DNA of 64,000 nucleotides from Leptasterias polaris. Lineage: Eukaryota; Echinodermata; Asteroidea; Forcipulatida; Asteriidae. This document shows positions 55,389 to 64,000 of the stretch, one piece after another. Under the pieces are notes generated by a model. It was not told where the DNA came from and did not search any database. It saw only the letters and a list, made by a program, of their open reading frames with translations. Positions within the stretch are counted from its first letter, which is position 1, and the number at the start of each line of letters is the position of its first letter. The stretch is from assembly GCA_037783415.1 (NCBI GenBank), contig JAZGTN010000025.1, positions 4,898,001 to 4,962,000 of the forward strand. Direction: 5' to 3'. The position numbers were made by a program, and so were the translations under genes.

Positions 55389-58300
55389 TTAGGTACTGAC
55401 ATTACAGTTATGAATAAATTTTAAAATGCCATAATAGTTTTGTTTGTGTTTTAAGAGTTGAGTTAATGTCATTTGTGATGGAGTGAGGTTGAGGGCTTTT
55501 TGGAGAGTTTTTCTCTGGGTGTTATATTTTTGACAATTTATGAGAAAATGCGTAATGTCATCACTCACAGCACAGGTTTCGCATAAACCAGTGGGATGTT
55601 TGTTAATTTTAAAAAGAAAGTTTTTAAGGTTTTTACATATTCCTAGTCGAACTCTGTGAAGAGCAATTTCTTGGTGTCGTTGTAGGCCCCATGTAGTAAA
55701 AGAAAATAAGGAATCATATTTGATTTTTTTGAAGAGGTCATTTTGGGGAATTACCTTGCTCCAGTTTTCTTTTAGTTGGTCTTTAAGAATGTGTTTGATT
55801 TCGTTGTCTGAAAAAGGGATGATACTGTCAATATTTGTTTTTTGAGTAGCAAGTTTGGCGATTTTATCAACTTCCTCATTACCTACGATTCCACAATGTC
55901 CAGTAATCCATTCAAGGAAGACAGTATTCCCTTGTTGTTGGATATTAATAAGTAAATGGCGGATGTCACAAACGATTTTATTTTGAGGGTCATGTTTAGT
56001 AATAGTTTGAATGGCGCTTAAACAGTCACTGAATATACAGGTGTTTATAGGTTTGACGTCTTCAATCCATAATAAAGCAATAAAGATTGCAAACAGTTCG
56101 GCAGTAAATATGGAAATGCCGTTATTGAGCCGAATACCTTTGGAATATTTAAGTTGTGGGATATAGATGCCACACCCTACCGTATTGCCATTTGGATTGT
56201 AGGAGCCATCTGTATATATATGAAGGGAATTTTTCCAGGTGGTGTTGATAATTTCTACACTAATATTACACTTACTATATGTATCAGTAAGTTGTGTAAC
56301 TTGACTGAGTATTTCAGTAGAAACATTTGGTTTATTGTACTGCCAAAATGGAAAAGGGTTAATAAGAGGGAAGGATGTTAAAGGGGGGTTTGTCACCCTA
56401 GCTTCAAATGGAGTTTTATGGGATACATGCAGCCATTTTTCTGCAAAATATTGTTTTTGCCAATTATCTTGAAGGAGATGTTGATTAGGATGGTTTGAAT
56501 GGGTATTTATTTTGTTGTAATATATGTCGCACAAAAACTGACGACGTAAAGCAAGAGGGGGGTCACCGCATTCAATTTGGAGTCTATAGAGCGGTGAGCC
56601 TTGGATAGCACCAGTACATATTTTTAGAGCCTGATATTGAATACTATCGAGTTTCTGTTTTATTGTATCAGAAGCAGAGTCAAAAGCTTCACACCCATAT
56701 TCTAAAATAGGTTTAATAAGGGCAGAGTAAAATTGATATAGTGTTTTGCAGTTTGCACCCCATGTGTTCCCACTTACACATCTAAGGATGTTGAGCCTCT
56801 TTTTACATTTATTTAAAATACCATTAATATGATGTTTCCATGTAAGTTTACTATCAAAAATAACACCCAGGAATTTGGCTTGGGCGAGGACCTGAATAGG
56901 ATGATTATTTAGATGAATAGAAATGTTTATATGTTTCTTGTTTGTGAAGAGAACAGCAACAGTTTTAGGAATGGATAATTTAAATCCCCATTTTTCACAC
57001 CATGTTATAATTCTGTTGAGATTTATTTGTATTTTCTTTTCTAGGAAGGATGTGTTCCGGTTGGATTTCCAAACAGCTATATCATCTGCATATTGTGAGA
57101 CTTGAACATTTTCCAAACATTTGGGAAGGTCATTGACAGCAATGTTAAATAATAGAGGGCTGATAACACTTCCCTGAGGAACGCCATTTTCTATGTTCCT
57201 TTCTATAGAAAGGATGTTATTAATTTTAACCTGAATTGTTCTATTAGTAAGAAAATTATCAATCCATTGGATAATTCGACCATTTATGCCCATAGCTTGT
57301 AATTTAATGATAACGCCTTTCCGCCACAGCATATCGTAGGCCTTTTCTATATCCAAAAAAATGGCAAGAGTGCTTTCTTTGTTAGTTTGCGCTTTATTAA
57401 TAGACGATTCCAAATTAAGGATGTGGTCTTTAGTACTTCTTCCTTTGCGAAAACCACTCTGATATTGTGAGAGGAGGTGATTTGTTTCCAGGTACCACCT
57501 TAGACGAGAGTTGACCATTCGTTCCATCATTTTGCATAATGTAGAGGTGAGCGCTATGGGTCTATAGGATCCCGGGTTGGTCGGGTCTTTGCCTGGTTTT
57601 AGGATGGGGATAAGAATGGCTTCTTTCCATTTTGAGGGGCATTGGGATGTATCCCATATGATATTGTAAATTTTAAGGAGATATTCGCGGATTTTAATGG
57701 GCAGGTGTTTAATAACTTCATTGTTTATGCCATCCTTTCCTGGGGTAGAACATTTAGAGGAATCAATGGCATGATTTATTTCTTCTATATTGAATGGATC
57801 ATTAATGGCACTATCATTGTTATTTTTAAAAGAGAAGTTATTTTCAGCTTGGGTTTTAATATCAATAAAACCAGGGCAATAATTCTCCGTACTGCTTACT
57901 TTAGAAAAACTATCCGACAATGTTTCGGCTTTATCTTTGTCAGTAATGGAATCTATACCATTGTGTTGTAGAACAGGAATGCTATTTCTGTTGCCGTGAT
58001 TTCCAATTCGTTTAATCTTATTCCAAACAGTTTTGGTGTTGGTTTTGGGGTTAAGTTCATTACAGAAATTCTCCCAATCTCTTCTTTTCGCTTTATTAGC
58101 TTTTTTAGCAATGGCACTTGCTCTTTTATAATCAATAAGATCACAAGGAAGGCGAGTTTTTCTTAATCTTTTTAGAGCATTTTTTTTGTCCGTAATAGCA
58201 ACTTTGCATTCTTCGTTCCACCAGGATTTAGGAGTTTTTTTGTGGTTGGGGTTGGTTTTTGATAGGGAACAGGTCATTGCTAAATCCATTTGGTTCAGAA

Positions 58301-59132
58301 AATTGTTATATGTGTCATCTATATTTTTAAGATTGTGGGGTTCAGTAATAAGTTTATTACATGCCTCTTGGAATTTGTTCCAGTCAGCTTTTTTGAGAGA
58401 CCATTTAGCGGTATATTTGGATGGATTCCTGTACACTGAAAGATCCATTTCGATTTTAATTGGACAGTGATCACTACCCCAAGTATCATTTAAAGCTCTC
58501 CAATTGCATTTTGCAGCAAAACCAGGCGAAGTAAAGGTGACATCAATACAAGAGAGAGTGCTGTGGGCTGAATTAATCCTTGTGCCCTCACCAGTATTAA
58601 TGCAGACCAGATTGTTATTATCAATAAAATTTTCAATAATTTTACCATTATGATCAAGTTTAGAGCTTCCCCAGAGTGGATTATGGCTATTTAAATCGCC
58701 ACATAAAATGCACGGATTTTCAATTTTTTCAAGAATTTCTTTTAATGAATCCTCATTCAAAGTAGTACATGGGTTGTATATATTAACAACGTTGATTTTA
58801 TTTTTCTTAGCGTCAATAAGTTGGCCTATTTGATATTCAATAGAGTTTTTGGGGTCAGATGTAAAAGTATGTTTGAAACCAATACCATGTTTAATTAAGA
58901 ATGCACATCCCCCTCCTTTTTTCTGTTTTTTTGTGTTGTTCCTGTCGTGTCGATATATGTCGTAACCAGGCAAATTAAATGTTTTTTCTTCCTTAAGCCA
59001 GGTTTCTTGAACGCATATAAGATCTGGTTTTTGTGTCCAGGAGTTAATAGCATTTTTAAACTCTTTATTGTGAGCTGAAAGAGACTGTGCATTCCATTGA
59101 AGTAAAAAAAAAGTCATTAGGAATAAAATCAT
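55389..59132 (-). CDS. Non-LTR retrotransposon ORF2 (endonuclease, reverse transcriptase, RNase H)
   Basis: A 1247-residue polyprotein that nicks the target and copies the RNA in place. The APE-type endonuclease lies near 8-230, with QWNAQSL, VQETWL (Glu43), GDLNSHNPLW, DVTF and SDH (220-222). The reverse transcriptase lies near 460-760, with PGSYRPIALTS, FLDIEKAYD, GVPQGSVISPLLF and YADD (681-684). RNase H lies near 968-1095, with YTDGSYN, FTAEL, FSDC and GNEEVDKIA carrying the acidic catalytic residues. The C-terminal knuckle CETCAVSDDITHFLINC ends the conserved part. No stop or frameshift is seen. The real start may be a slightly later Met (residue 6). RNase H marks it as I superfamily rather than CR1, L2 or Jockey. 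Confidence 0.95.
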   Translation of the reverse strand: MILFLMTFFLLQWNAQSLSAHNKEFKNAINSWTQKPDLICVQETWLKEEKTFNLPGYDIYRHDRNNTKKQKKGGGCAFLIKHGIGFKHTFTSDPKNSIEYQIGQLIDAKKNKINVVNIYNPCTTLNEDSLKEILEKIENPCILCGDLNSHNPLWGSSKLDHNGKIIENFIDNNNLVCINTGEGTRINSAHSTLSCIDVTFTSPGFAAKCNWRALNDTWGSDHCPIKIEMDLSVYRNPSKYTAKWSLKKADWNKFQEACNKLITEPHNLKNIDDTYNNFLNQMDLAMTCSLSKTNPNHKKTPKSWWNEECKVAITDKKNALKRLRKTRLPCDLIDYKRASAIAKKANKAKRRDWENFCNELNPKTNTKTVWNKIKRIGNHGNRNSIPVLQHNGIDSITDKDKAETLSDSFSKVSSTENYCPGFIDIKTQAENNFSFKNNNDSAINDPFNIEEINHAIDSSKCSTPGKDGINNEVIKHLPIKIREYLLKIYNIIWDTSQCPSKWKEAILIPILKPGKDPTNPGSYRPIALTSTLCKMMERMVNSRLRWYLETNHLLSQYQSGFRKGRSTKDHILNLESSINKAQTNKESTLAIFLDIEKAYDMLWRKGVIIKLQAMGINGRIIQWIDNFLTNRTIQVKINNILSIERNIENGVPQGSVISPLLFNIAVNDLPKCLENVQVSQYADDIAVWKSNRNTSFLEKKIQINLNRIITWCEKWGFKLSIPKTVAVLFTNKKHINISIHLNNHPIQVLAQAKFLGVIFDSKLTWKHHINGILNKCKKRLNILRCVSGNTWGANCKTLYQFYSALIKPILEYGCEAFDSASDTIKQKLDSIQYQALKICTGAIQGSPLYRLQIECGDPPLALRRQFLCDIYYNKINTHSNHPNQHLLQDNWQKQYFAEKWLHVSHKTPFEARVTNPPLTSFPLINPFPFWQYNKPNVSTEILSQVTQLTDTYSKCNISVEIINTTWKNSLHIYTDGSYNPNGNTVGCGIYIPQLKYSKGIRLNNGISIFTAELFAIFIALLWIEDVKPINTCIFSDCLSAIQTITKHDPQNKIVCDIRHLLINIQQQGNTVFLEWITGHCGIVGNEEVDKIAKLATQKTNIDSIIPFSDNEIKHILKDQLKENWSKVIPQNDLFKKIKYDSLFSFTTWGLQRHQEIALHRVRLGICKNLKNFLFKINKHPTGLCETCAVSDDITHFLINCQKYNTQRKTLQKALNLTPSQMTLTQLLKHKQNYYGILKFIHNCNVST

Positions 59133-60697
59133 GACGATGGTTTAGTCGTTTTCCTCTTCGATTTTTGGCTGTTTGTTGCTGGAGGATCCATACTCATTGG
59201 TTCTGGTGTAGGATCTTCTTTAGGTTTTGTTTGCCTGGATTTCCTTCCAGATTCATTTTTCTGTGTGGGAGCTGGTGATTGTGAAGGAGTTCTAGGTTTT
59301 CCCATTCTTTCTTTAGGTTTTGTTTTTCCTGTCGAATTCACAATATGATCAACTAGTGATTTAACAGCTGTAGTTCTTTCTTCTCTGTTTTTAACCGTTT
59401 CCCAGATTTGCATAGTGCCTGTAAGGAGTTCTATCCAAAGTTGTTCACTGGGACCAGGAAGACCTATACCTTGTTGTGTTTCTGTTTGAGTTTCTGCTAC
59501 ACTATATGTTTGAGTAGAGGCTTCTTTTGTGAGTTTACTGTACTTTATAACTGGCGCCAGAAAAGTATCCTCTTTGTTCGTACTTACAGTGGGCATGTTA
59601 TTTCTTTGGTTGTATTTATCTTCCGTTTCTTCTCTTGGATTTTTTTGTGTCATTTGTCTAGGTGTGTTCTGGTCTATTATTATATCAGTTCTAATGGCTT
59701 TCGCCGCATCTGCATATGATATGTTATATGAAATTTTAATACCTTGTATTTTCCTCTCACGTTTGATTGTATTGCATCCCCCATAGGCCGCTGAGTGACG
59801 TTCGCCACATCGACAACATTTAACATTTTCTTTCTGTTGGCATTGTTCATAGTTGTGTGATCCTCCACACCGTACGCAGCGGGTGAAGCTACGGCAGTTA
59901 TTGGCTACATGGCCTAATCTTTGGCAGTTGAAGCAACGGATCACCGGAGGAATGTATGGTTTAACTATAAACATTTCATATCCTATTCGTACTTTGGCTG
60001 GTAGATTGGTTGAATTAAACGTGAGACATATAGATAAGCTTTTCTCTAAGGTGCCGTTTCTTTTCTTCATTAGGCGTTTTACCTCAATAATTCCCTGTTT
60101 TTTACATGCTGAGAGTATTTCATCATCAGATATTTCGGTAGGAATGCCATTTATGACACCTTTACATTGGATTTCGGATTTAGCATAAGTAGTATTTACG
60201 GTCCACTGGTCTAATTGCGTAATGGTCATAAGTTGTTTTGCTTGTGCTGCGTTATAACATCGAACAGTTATGCCACCTCGGTTATTTTTGGATACATTTT
60301 TAATGATATCCTTACCTATACTGTTGAGTGCTTTGGCAATCTTTATTGGGCTAATTCTAGCTAACTTGACATCAGGTGAAGTTATTATAACCATAGTAGG
60401 TTGATTTTGATAATCAGCATGTTGAGTGTTCCTTCTTTTTGGTTGGTGTTTTGAAGGGGGGGTATATTCTTTGTCGGAATCAGAGTTAGAGTCAGAGTAT
60501 ATATCGCTATACGATGTACTAGGATTAGAGCGTTTTCTCGATCTTATTTGTGGTTCATTGGAGGTATTTTGAGCTTGACTGTACATTTTATCAAGTGTTG
60601 ATCTAGGTTGTTGATCCATAAGATCAATGCTATGTATGGATTCAGGTTGAGATAGCTGATCCCATACCGAGTTCGATTTCATGCCATCTTCGGTCAT
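59129..60697 (-). CDS. Non-LTR retrotransposon ORF1 (gag-like RNA-binding protein)
   Basis: A 522-residue protein that should coat the element RNA and carry it to the target. It has a charged, Ser-rich N-terminus (about 40-95) and a region near 100-245 that resembles the RRM-like core of LINE gag proteins. Three zinc knuckles follow: CFNCQRLGHVANNC (255-268), CVRCGGSHNYEQC (274-286) and a CX2CX3HX6C knuckle (294-308). The C-terminus is a basic, Pro- and Lys-rich tail. The start ATG is at 60,697. The stop overlaps the ORF2 start (ATGA), suggesting termination-reinitiation for ORF2. The open frame overlapping on the plus strand is a shadow. Confidence 0.93.
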   Translation of the reverse strand: MTEDGMKSNSVWDQLSQPESIHSIDLMDQQPRSTLDKMYSQAQNTSNEPQIRSRKRSNPSTSYSDIYSDSNSDSDKEYTPPSKHQPKRRNTQHADYQNQPTMVIITSPDVKLARISPIKIAKALNSIGKDIIKNVSKNNRGGITVRCYNAAQAKQLMTITQLDQWTVNTTYAKSEIQCKGVINGIPTEISDDEILSACKKQGIIEVKRLMKKRNGTLEKSLSICLTFNSTNLPAKVRIGYEMFIVKPYIPPVIRCFNCQRLGHVANNCRSFTRCVRCGGSHNYEQCQQKENVKCCRCGERHSAAYGGCNTIKRERKIQGIKISYNISYADAAKAIRTDIIIDQNTPRQMTQKNPREETEDKYNQRNNMPTVSTNKEDTFLAPVIKYSKLTKEASTQTYSVAETQTETQQGIGLPGPSEQLWIELLTGTMQIWETVKNREERTTAVKSLVDHIVNSTGKTKPKERMGKPRTPSQSPAPTQKNESGRKSRQTKPKEDPTPEPMSMDPPATNSQKSKRKTTKPSS

Positions 60698-60927
60698 ATG
60701 GCCGAGAATGGAATAAAAAGGCTTTGTCGTTCAACGGACGTTTAAGGAAGAAGAAGAAAAATAAATACACCTCCTGATAAGATATTATGTAGCTTACCTT
60801 AAATTAGCTCAATAAGAATGAGCTGTAATGGCTGAAAATTCAAACAGAGCACCACGCCCCTAAAGGAATTCAAGGGAATTCAAATATTTCGCAGCATTGA
60901 AAACCTGGAGCTAGCGTGTGCAAGCAG

Positions 60928-60942
60928 CGTTAGTGGGGGTAC
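60928..60942. repeat. Target-site duplication, right copy
   Basis: GCGTTAGTGGGGGTA, identical to 54,894-54,908. It marks the 5' end of the element at 60,927. Confidence 0.9.
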
Positions 60943-62319
60943 AATGTTCCATTATTAAAATACACTGGTTAGTACTAATCGACAGAGGGCGGACTTCCAA
61001 TTTAATAGTTGCGGTCTCTTGTCGTCTGCTAGTTTTTGACCGTTTCAGTCGGCTTTACACTACTACATAAACTGGGTGTAATAAGAAAAATGTGAACAAA
61101 TACTGCAATTTGCCGTAAAAGTATAATACGATTTAGGCAACAAGCAGGAATAAACTACAGACGTAAAAAACAAAATGAATAGATAAAAACATAACAACAA
61201 ATACCACCAGAAAGCTATTAGGGCGCCCTCTCGTGTTGATAAAGACAGGTACCAGAACATTTTATATTACGGTGATTACTACGGTGCATAAAATTGTATC
61301 CAATAATGCATAGATGTGCAATATCAGTACAGAAACCAGACTCATTACAAGCGTTGTGTAAGCAGCAGTCAGTGTTGACAGCAGACACACTACATTCTCA
61401 CTTCATTGAAAGCGTCGAGTCGGAGCGAACGTATGTAAGTTGTAACATGACCCTTTCTTAGTCTTTTTGGTGTCAAGTATGAACTTTAGTCTTTACAATG
61501 TACATGTCCACAGGCTTTGCCTCTCTGCGCCTCCTCCGTGGGTCCGAGGTTTCCGCCCGGGATGATTGGCAGGCATGGTTGGGTCTCGTTTTCTTCCCCT
61601 CTGTTCTGTAACTCATAACTGGGTCGTTCATTGTTATTTAGTCTGGAACTTATGAAAAAGGATTTTCAAATCAAAAAGCAATGTACAAAACAACCGGTTC
61701 ATGAGGCTTTTAGTTTTAAAAAGAGTAAGACAATTTTGGTGGTATACTGCCGAGGGCTTTGCACTGCCAGTGCTACTGAATTTCCGTGCTACTTTACTTC
61801 TTGCTAGAACTAGTAACTTTAGAAGAATAGAAAATGCTGAGTCATGTTATGTATTGTGTAGACCTTATGCATATGACGTCATTTGAGTAGGGCGCCCTCA
61901 CCTAGAGGTCAAAAGGAAGAAGTTCATTGGCCAGTCTTGTGCGCCGCGCGTTTCCATTGTTTCATCATCAGTTTACCTCTAAGATGGCGGCTTGGTGACG
62001 TCAATGCATATTGGTCTATTGTTAAATAATAACTTAAAAAGTCTTAATGTTTGTTACTACTGTAGTCATGGTGTTAGATCTAGTGATGGTCAGCTAGTAA
62101 AGGGGCTGCTTGATGTCTGTTGAGATTCAGCCTAGTCTAGAGGACAATTACATGACTCGGTATTTAGTTCAGGCATGGCATTGTGACTTATCTATGTAGA
62201 ACTTTGACTTTTGTGTTGTTGAGCGCATTTGGGGGGGGGGGGGGGGGGTAGGTGGTTTAAACAAACAAGTAATTGGAAGTTTAATATCTTAGATTCATAT
62301 GATTTTTTTGTTGTTGCAG
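60943..62319. other. Upstream region of the ABCB6-like gene
   Basis: Presumably holds promoter and non-coding first exon. An 18-base G run at 62,231-62,248 lies 70 bp before the acceptor. No TATA box could be assigned. Confidence 0.4.
61381..61434 (+). promoter_or_regulatory. Possible 5' non-coding exon end of the ABCB6-like gene
   Basis: The coding exon has its own acceptor at 62,319, so an upstream non-coding exon must exist. A consensus donor GTAAGT begins at 61,435, after a CpG-containing stretch (GCGTCGAGTCGGAGCGAACG). This is a candidate only; its 5' end is a guess. Confidence 0.25.
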
Positions 62320-62648
62320 AGATATTTGTCATCATCAGAACTTCAGAAGCTTGAGTTTTATATGAACCAAAATGAGCGGTCCACAATACTGCCCGGGCAA
62401 CACCAGCCTCATCCCAGTATGGGTCGATGATGGCATCAGTCGCTGTTTCCTAGCAACCATCGTCTCCTCAGTTCTCCTCTTCATTCTTCTTATCCCCGGA
62501 GGAATCCAGATTCTTCTGTACTTGAGACGGGCGGACAAGGTGGAAGAGCGGTTTATAGTTCGGCCTTTATGGTTTCATCTTCAGATTGTGCTGTCTGTTA
62601 TGATGGTGTTGCAATATTGTGCTTGGATGGTTACCTTAGAAGTGCTCG
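62320..62648 (+). CDS. ABCB6: ABCB6-like ABC transporter, first coding exon (5' partial gene)
   Basis: Encodes the N-terminus of an ABC half-transporter of the ABCB6 type, which moves porphyrins and related substrates across organelle or endolysosomal membranes. ATG is at 62,372. The exon starts after a pyrimidine-rich acceptor ending TTGTTGCAG at 62,319, so the first 52 nt are 5' UTR. It ends at 62,648, before donor GTAGGT, with phase 1. The 92 residues begin MSGPQYCPGNTSL, then WVDDGISRCFLATIVSS, matching the human ABCB6 start with YC, W, DG, S and CF in the same spacing. Cys7 and Cys25 correspond to the luminal disulfide pair; N10 lies in an NTS sequon. Two membrane segments (about 25-50 and 66-88) begin the TMD0 domain. 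Later exons lie beyond the window. The call rests on the N-terminus alone. Confidence 0.75.
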
Positions 62649-62773
62649 GTAGGTACTGCAGTGTAAATCAGTCCCATTTTATGCAGAATACCCCAAAAGT
62701 TGCAACCACTTTTTCAAATCTTGTTAATCTTTCCTGTCTTGGTCCTCTCTTCCCTTATTTTAATTACTATTAA

Positions 62774-63138
62774 AGGCACTGAACACGTTTGGTAATTGTC
62801 AAAGACCATGCATTCTCACTTGGTGTATCCCAACATAATGCATAAAGTAACAAACCTGTGAAAATTTGGACTCAATTGGTCATTGAAGTTGCAAGAAAAT
62901 GAAAGAAAAAACACCCTTGTTGTACAAATTAGTGTGCTTTCAGATAGGAATAAAAGGCTTCTGGCCAGAAGTCTTTTATTATTTTAGTGAGAAATTACCT
63001 CTTTCTCAAAAACTACGTTACTTCAGAGGGAGTCGTTTCTCACAATGTTTTATACTCAACATCTCTCCGTTGCTCGTTACCAAGTAAGTTTTTATGCTAA
63101 TATATATTTTGAGTAATTACCAAACGTGTACAGTGCCT
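62774..63138. mobile_element. TTAA-flanked MITE
   Basis: TTAA at 62,770-62,773 and 63,139-63,142. Inverted ends AGGCACTGAACACG and CGTGTACAGTGCCT, then GGTAATT and AATTACC. 365 bp in ABCB6 intron 1. Related copies lie at 44,723-45,066, with pieces at 33,400-33,640, 42,440-42,560 and 10,745-10,850. Confidence 0.82.
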
Positions 63139-63721
63139 TTAAGGCAAATCAAGAACTATAAAACCAAAACAGAAACAACAATGCAATAAACATAGGCCTA
63201 GCCCATGAAACATACAGAATAGCAAAGTACAAAAAGATGATGACAGGAGGGCAACTAGACAAGCATGCCAAACAGCAGAATGATTATATTGGAGAAAATG
63301 AAAAATGAGTGTATGACAGGAGCTTGTAAAGTATGAGAAGTTAATCTGGGGAAAGGACACAAGAAAATTACTGTCAAAAGGACTGTCAAAAGGACCAAAC
63401 AATTGGCTACTTTGAGGGTCAGGGACAGCCAAAGTAAACTAAATTACTGTCATTTAGCATTTAAAGAAAGACTCTGCTAGGGTTGAAACATCAGGCCATT
63501 ATTAACTATTTTGTGCATTTTTAGATTACTGTTGCTCACAGAAGCATGCTATTCCACACATAGTAAGACAAGGAAAACTGGAAAAAAAGACAGACATGAA
63601 AAAGTGAGGGGGAGGAAGAATGATCAAGTTCCGATACCTGTCAGCTTGGGACAAAATTTGTCTGACAAATGCATGTTTTGGGGTTCATTCCTTTCTAAAT
63701 ATTATTAGGCCCTATTTCATC

Positions 63722-64000
63722 CTGGTAATGAAACCAAGGAACCCTAAAAAGCTACTAGTACTGTGACCTGTATGCTTGAAGATAGAGAATCCATGAAGAA
63801 GTTTCAGTTTTCGATGTGGAAGGAAAACCCCAATATCCTGGTAACCCATGCAATCATGTGGGGACTGAAAACCCAGTCCACATGACATAAAATCTATTAA
63901 ATTGTTGCTGTGCCTGCTGCTAACACATATGATTCGAACTGTCTCGAGCCAACGGGCTAGCTCGGTGGTCTAGTGGTAAGACATCTGCTCTATAACACTG
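63722..64000. mobile_element. Third SINE-like family copy joined to a tRNA-like head at the window edge
   Basis: GAAACCAAGGAACCC, TTTTCGATGTGGAAGGAAAA and GTGGGGACTGAAAACCCAG, then GATTCGAACTGTC. From 63,963 a plus-strand tRNA-like start, GGTGGTCTAGTGGTAAGAC, begins and is cut by the window end. It may be a second SINE. Confidence 0.6.

Larger units (their letters stand above)
54894..60942 (-). mobile_element. Full-length I-type non-LTR retrotransposon with 15-bp target-site duplication
   Basis: The element body runs from 60,927 (5') to 54,909 (3'), 6019 bp. It has a 230-nt 5' UTR, ORF1 (60,697-59,129), ORF2 overlapping by ATGA (59,132-55,389) and a 480-nt 3' UTR ending in about seven CTA units. 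It is bounded by identical direct copies of GCGTTAGTGGGGGTA at 54,894-54,908 and 60,928-60,942. The domain order gag-EN-RT-RNase H plus a trinucleotide tail is typical of the I superfamily (I or Nimb clade). Both ORFs are uninterrupted and the duplications identical, so the insertion is young and may still be competent. It sits between the divergent MYO1D and ABCB6 genes. Confidence 0.93.

Noticed and set aside
56154..60188. Plus-strand frames across the I element
   Set aside because: Antisense shadows of ORF1 and ORF2.
55330..60779. ATCAGGAGG near 55,337 and CCTCCTGAT near 60,770 as borders of the I element
   Set aside because: They are inverted, not direct, and lie inside the better-supported 15-bp duplication; probably chance.
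54719..61032. TTGTCGTCTGCTA at both flanks of the I element as its duplication
   Set aside because: The copies lie well outside the 15-bp duplication; they may belong to an older element or be chance.

Overview
The window is animal nuclear DNA: AT-rich, no operons or ribosome binding sites, one 20-exon gene with consensus GT-AG introns, and introns full of tRNA-derived SINEs, MITEs and non-LTR retrotransposons. The MITE and SINE types (short palindromic elements, elements flanked by TTAA, SINEs with tRNA-Leu-like heads) resemble those of echinoderm genomes. A sea star or a relative is my best guess, but this is inference, not proof.

Layout. Positions 1-18,060 are intergenic, with only hairpin elements and SINE pieces recognised. 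Positions 18,300-23,257 are AT-rich and poor in repeats, and may hold the long 3' UTR of the main gene. Positions 23,258-54,184 (minus strand) hold a complete class I myosin, the MYO1D/MYO1G orthologue. Twenty coding exons can be read base by base with consistent phases. They give 1006 residues with P-loop, switch I, switch II, two IQ motifs and a TH1 tail. Its introns carry SINEs, MITEs with visible target-site duplications, CR1/L2-like LINE remnants and a 5'-truncated LINE with an open RT frame (50,383-52,245).

Positions 54,894-60,942 are a full-length I-type non-LTR retrotransposon on the minus strand. It has ORF1 with three CCHC knuckles, ORF2 with endonuclease, RT and RNase H, a (CTA)n 3' tail and a perfect 15-bp target-site duplication. 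Positions 62,320-62,648 (plus strand) are the first coding exon of an ABCB6-like transporter; the rest lies beyond the window. MYO1D and ABCB6 are divergent, and without the I element their start codons would be about 2.2 kb apart.

I see no new multi-gene system. The most notable local structure is a 96-bp tandem array in MYO1D intron 12. It has re-copied the acceptor site and the first eight codons of exon 13 about six times, giving a row of decoy 3' splice sites. Also notable are MITE families whose insertions can be proven by their target-site duplications, and a modular SINE family that joins one tRNA-like head to different bodies.
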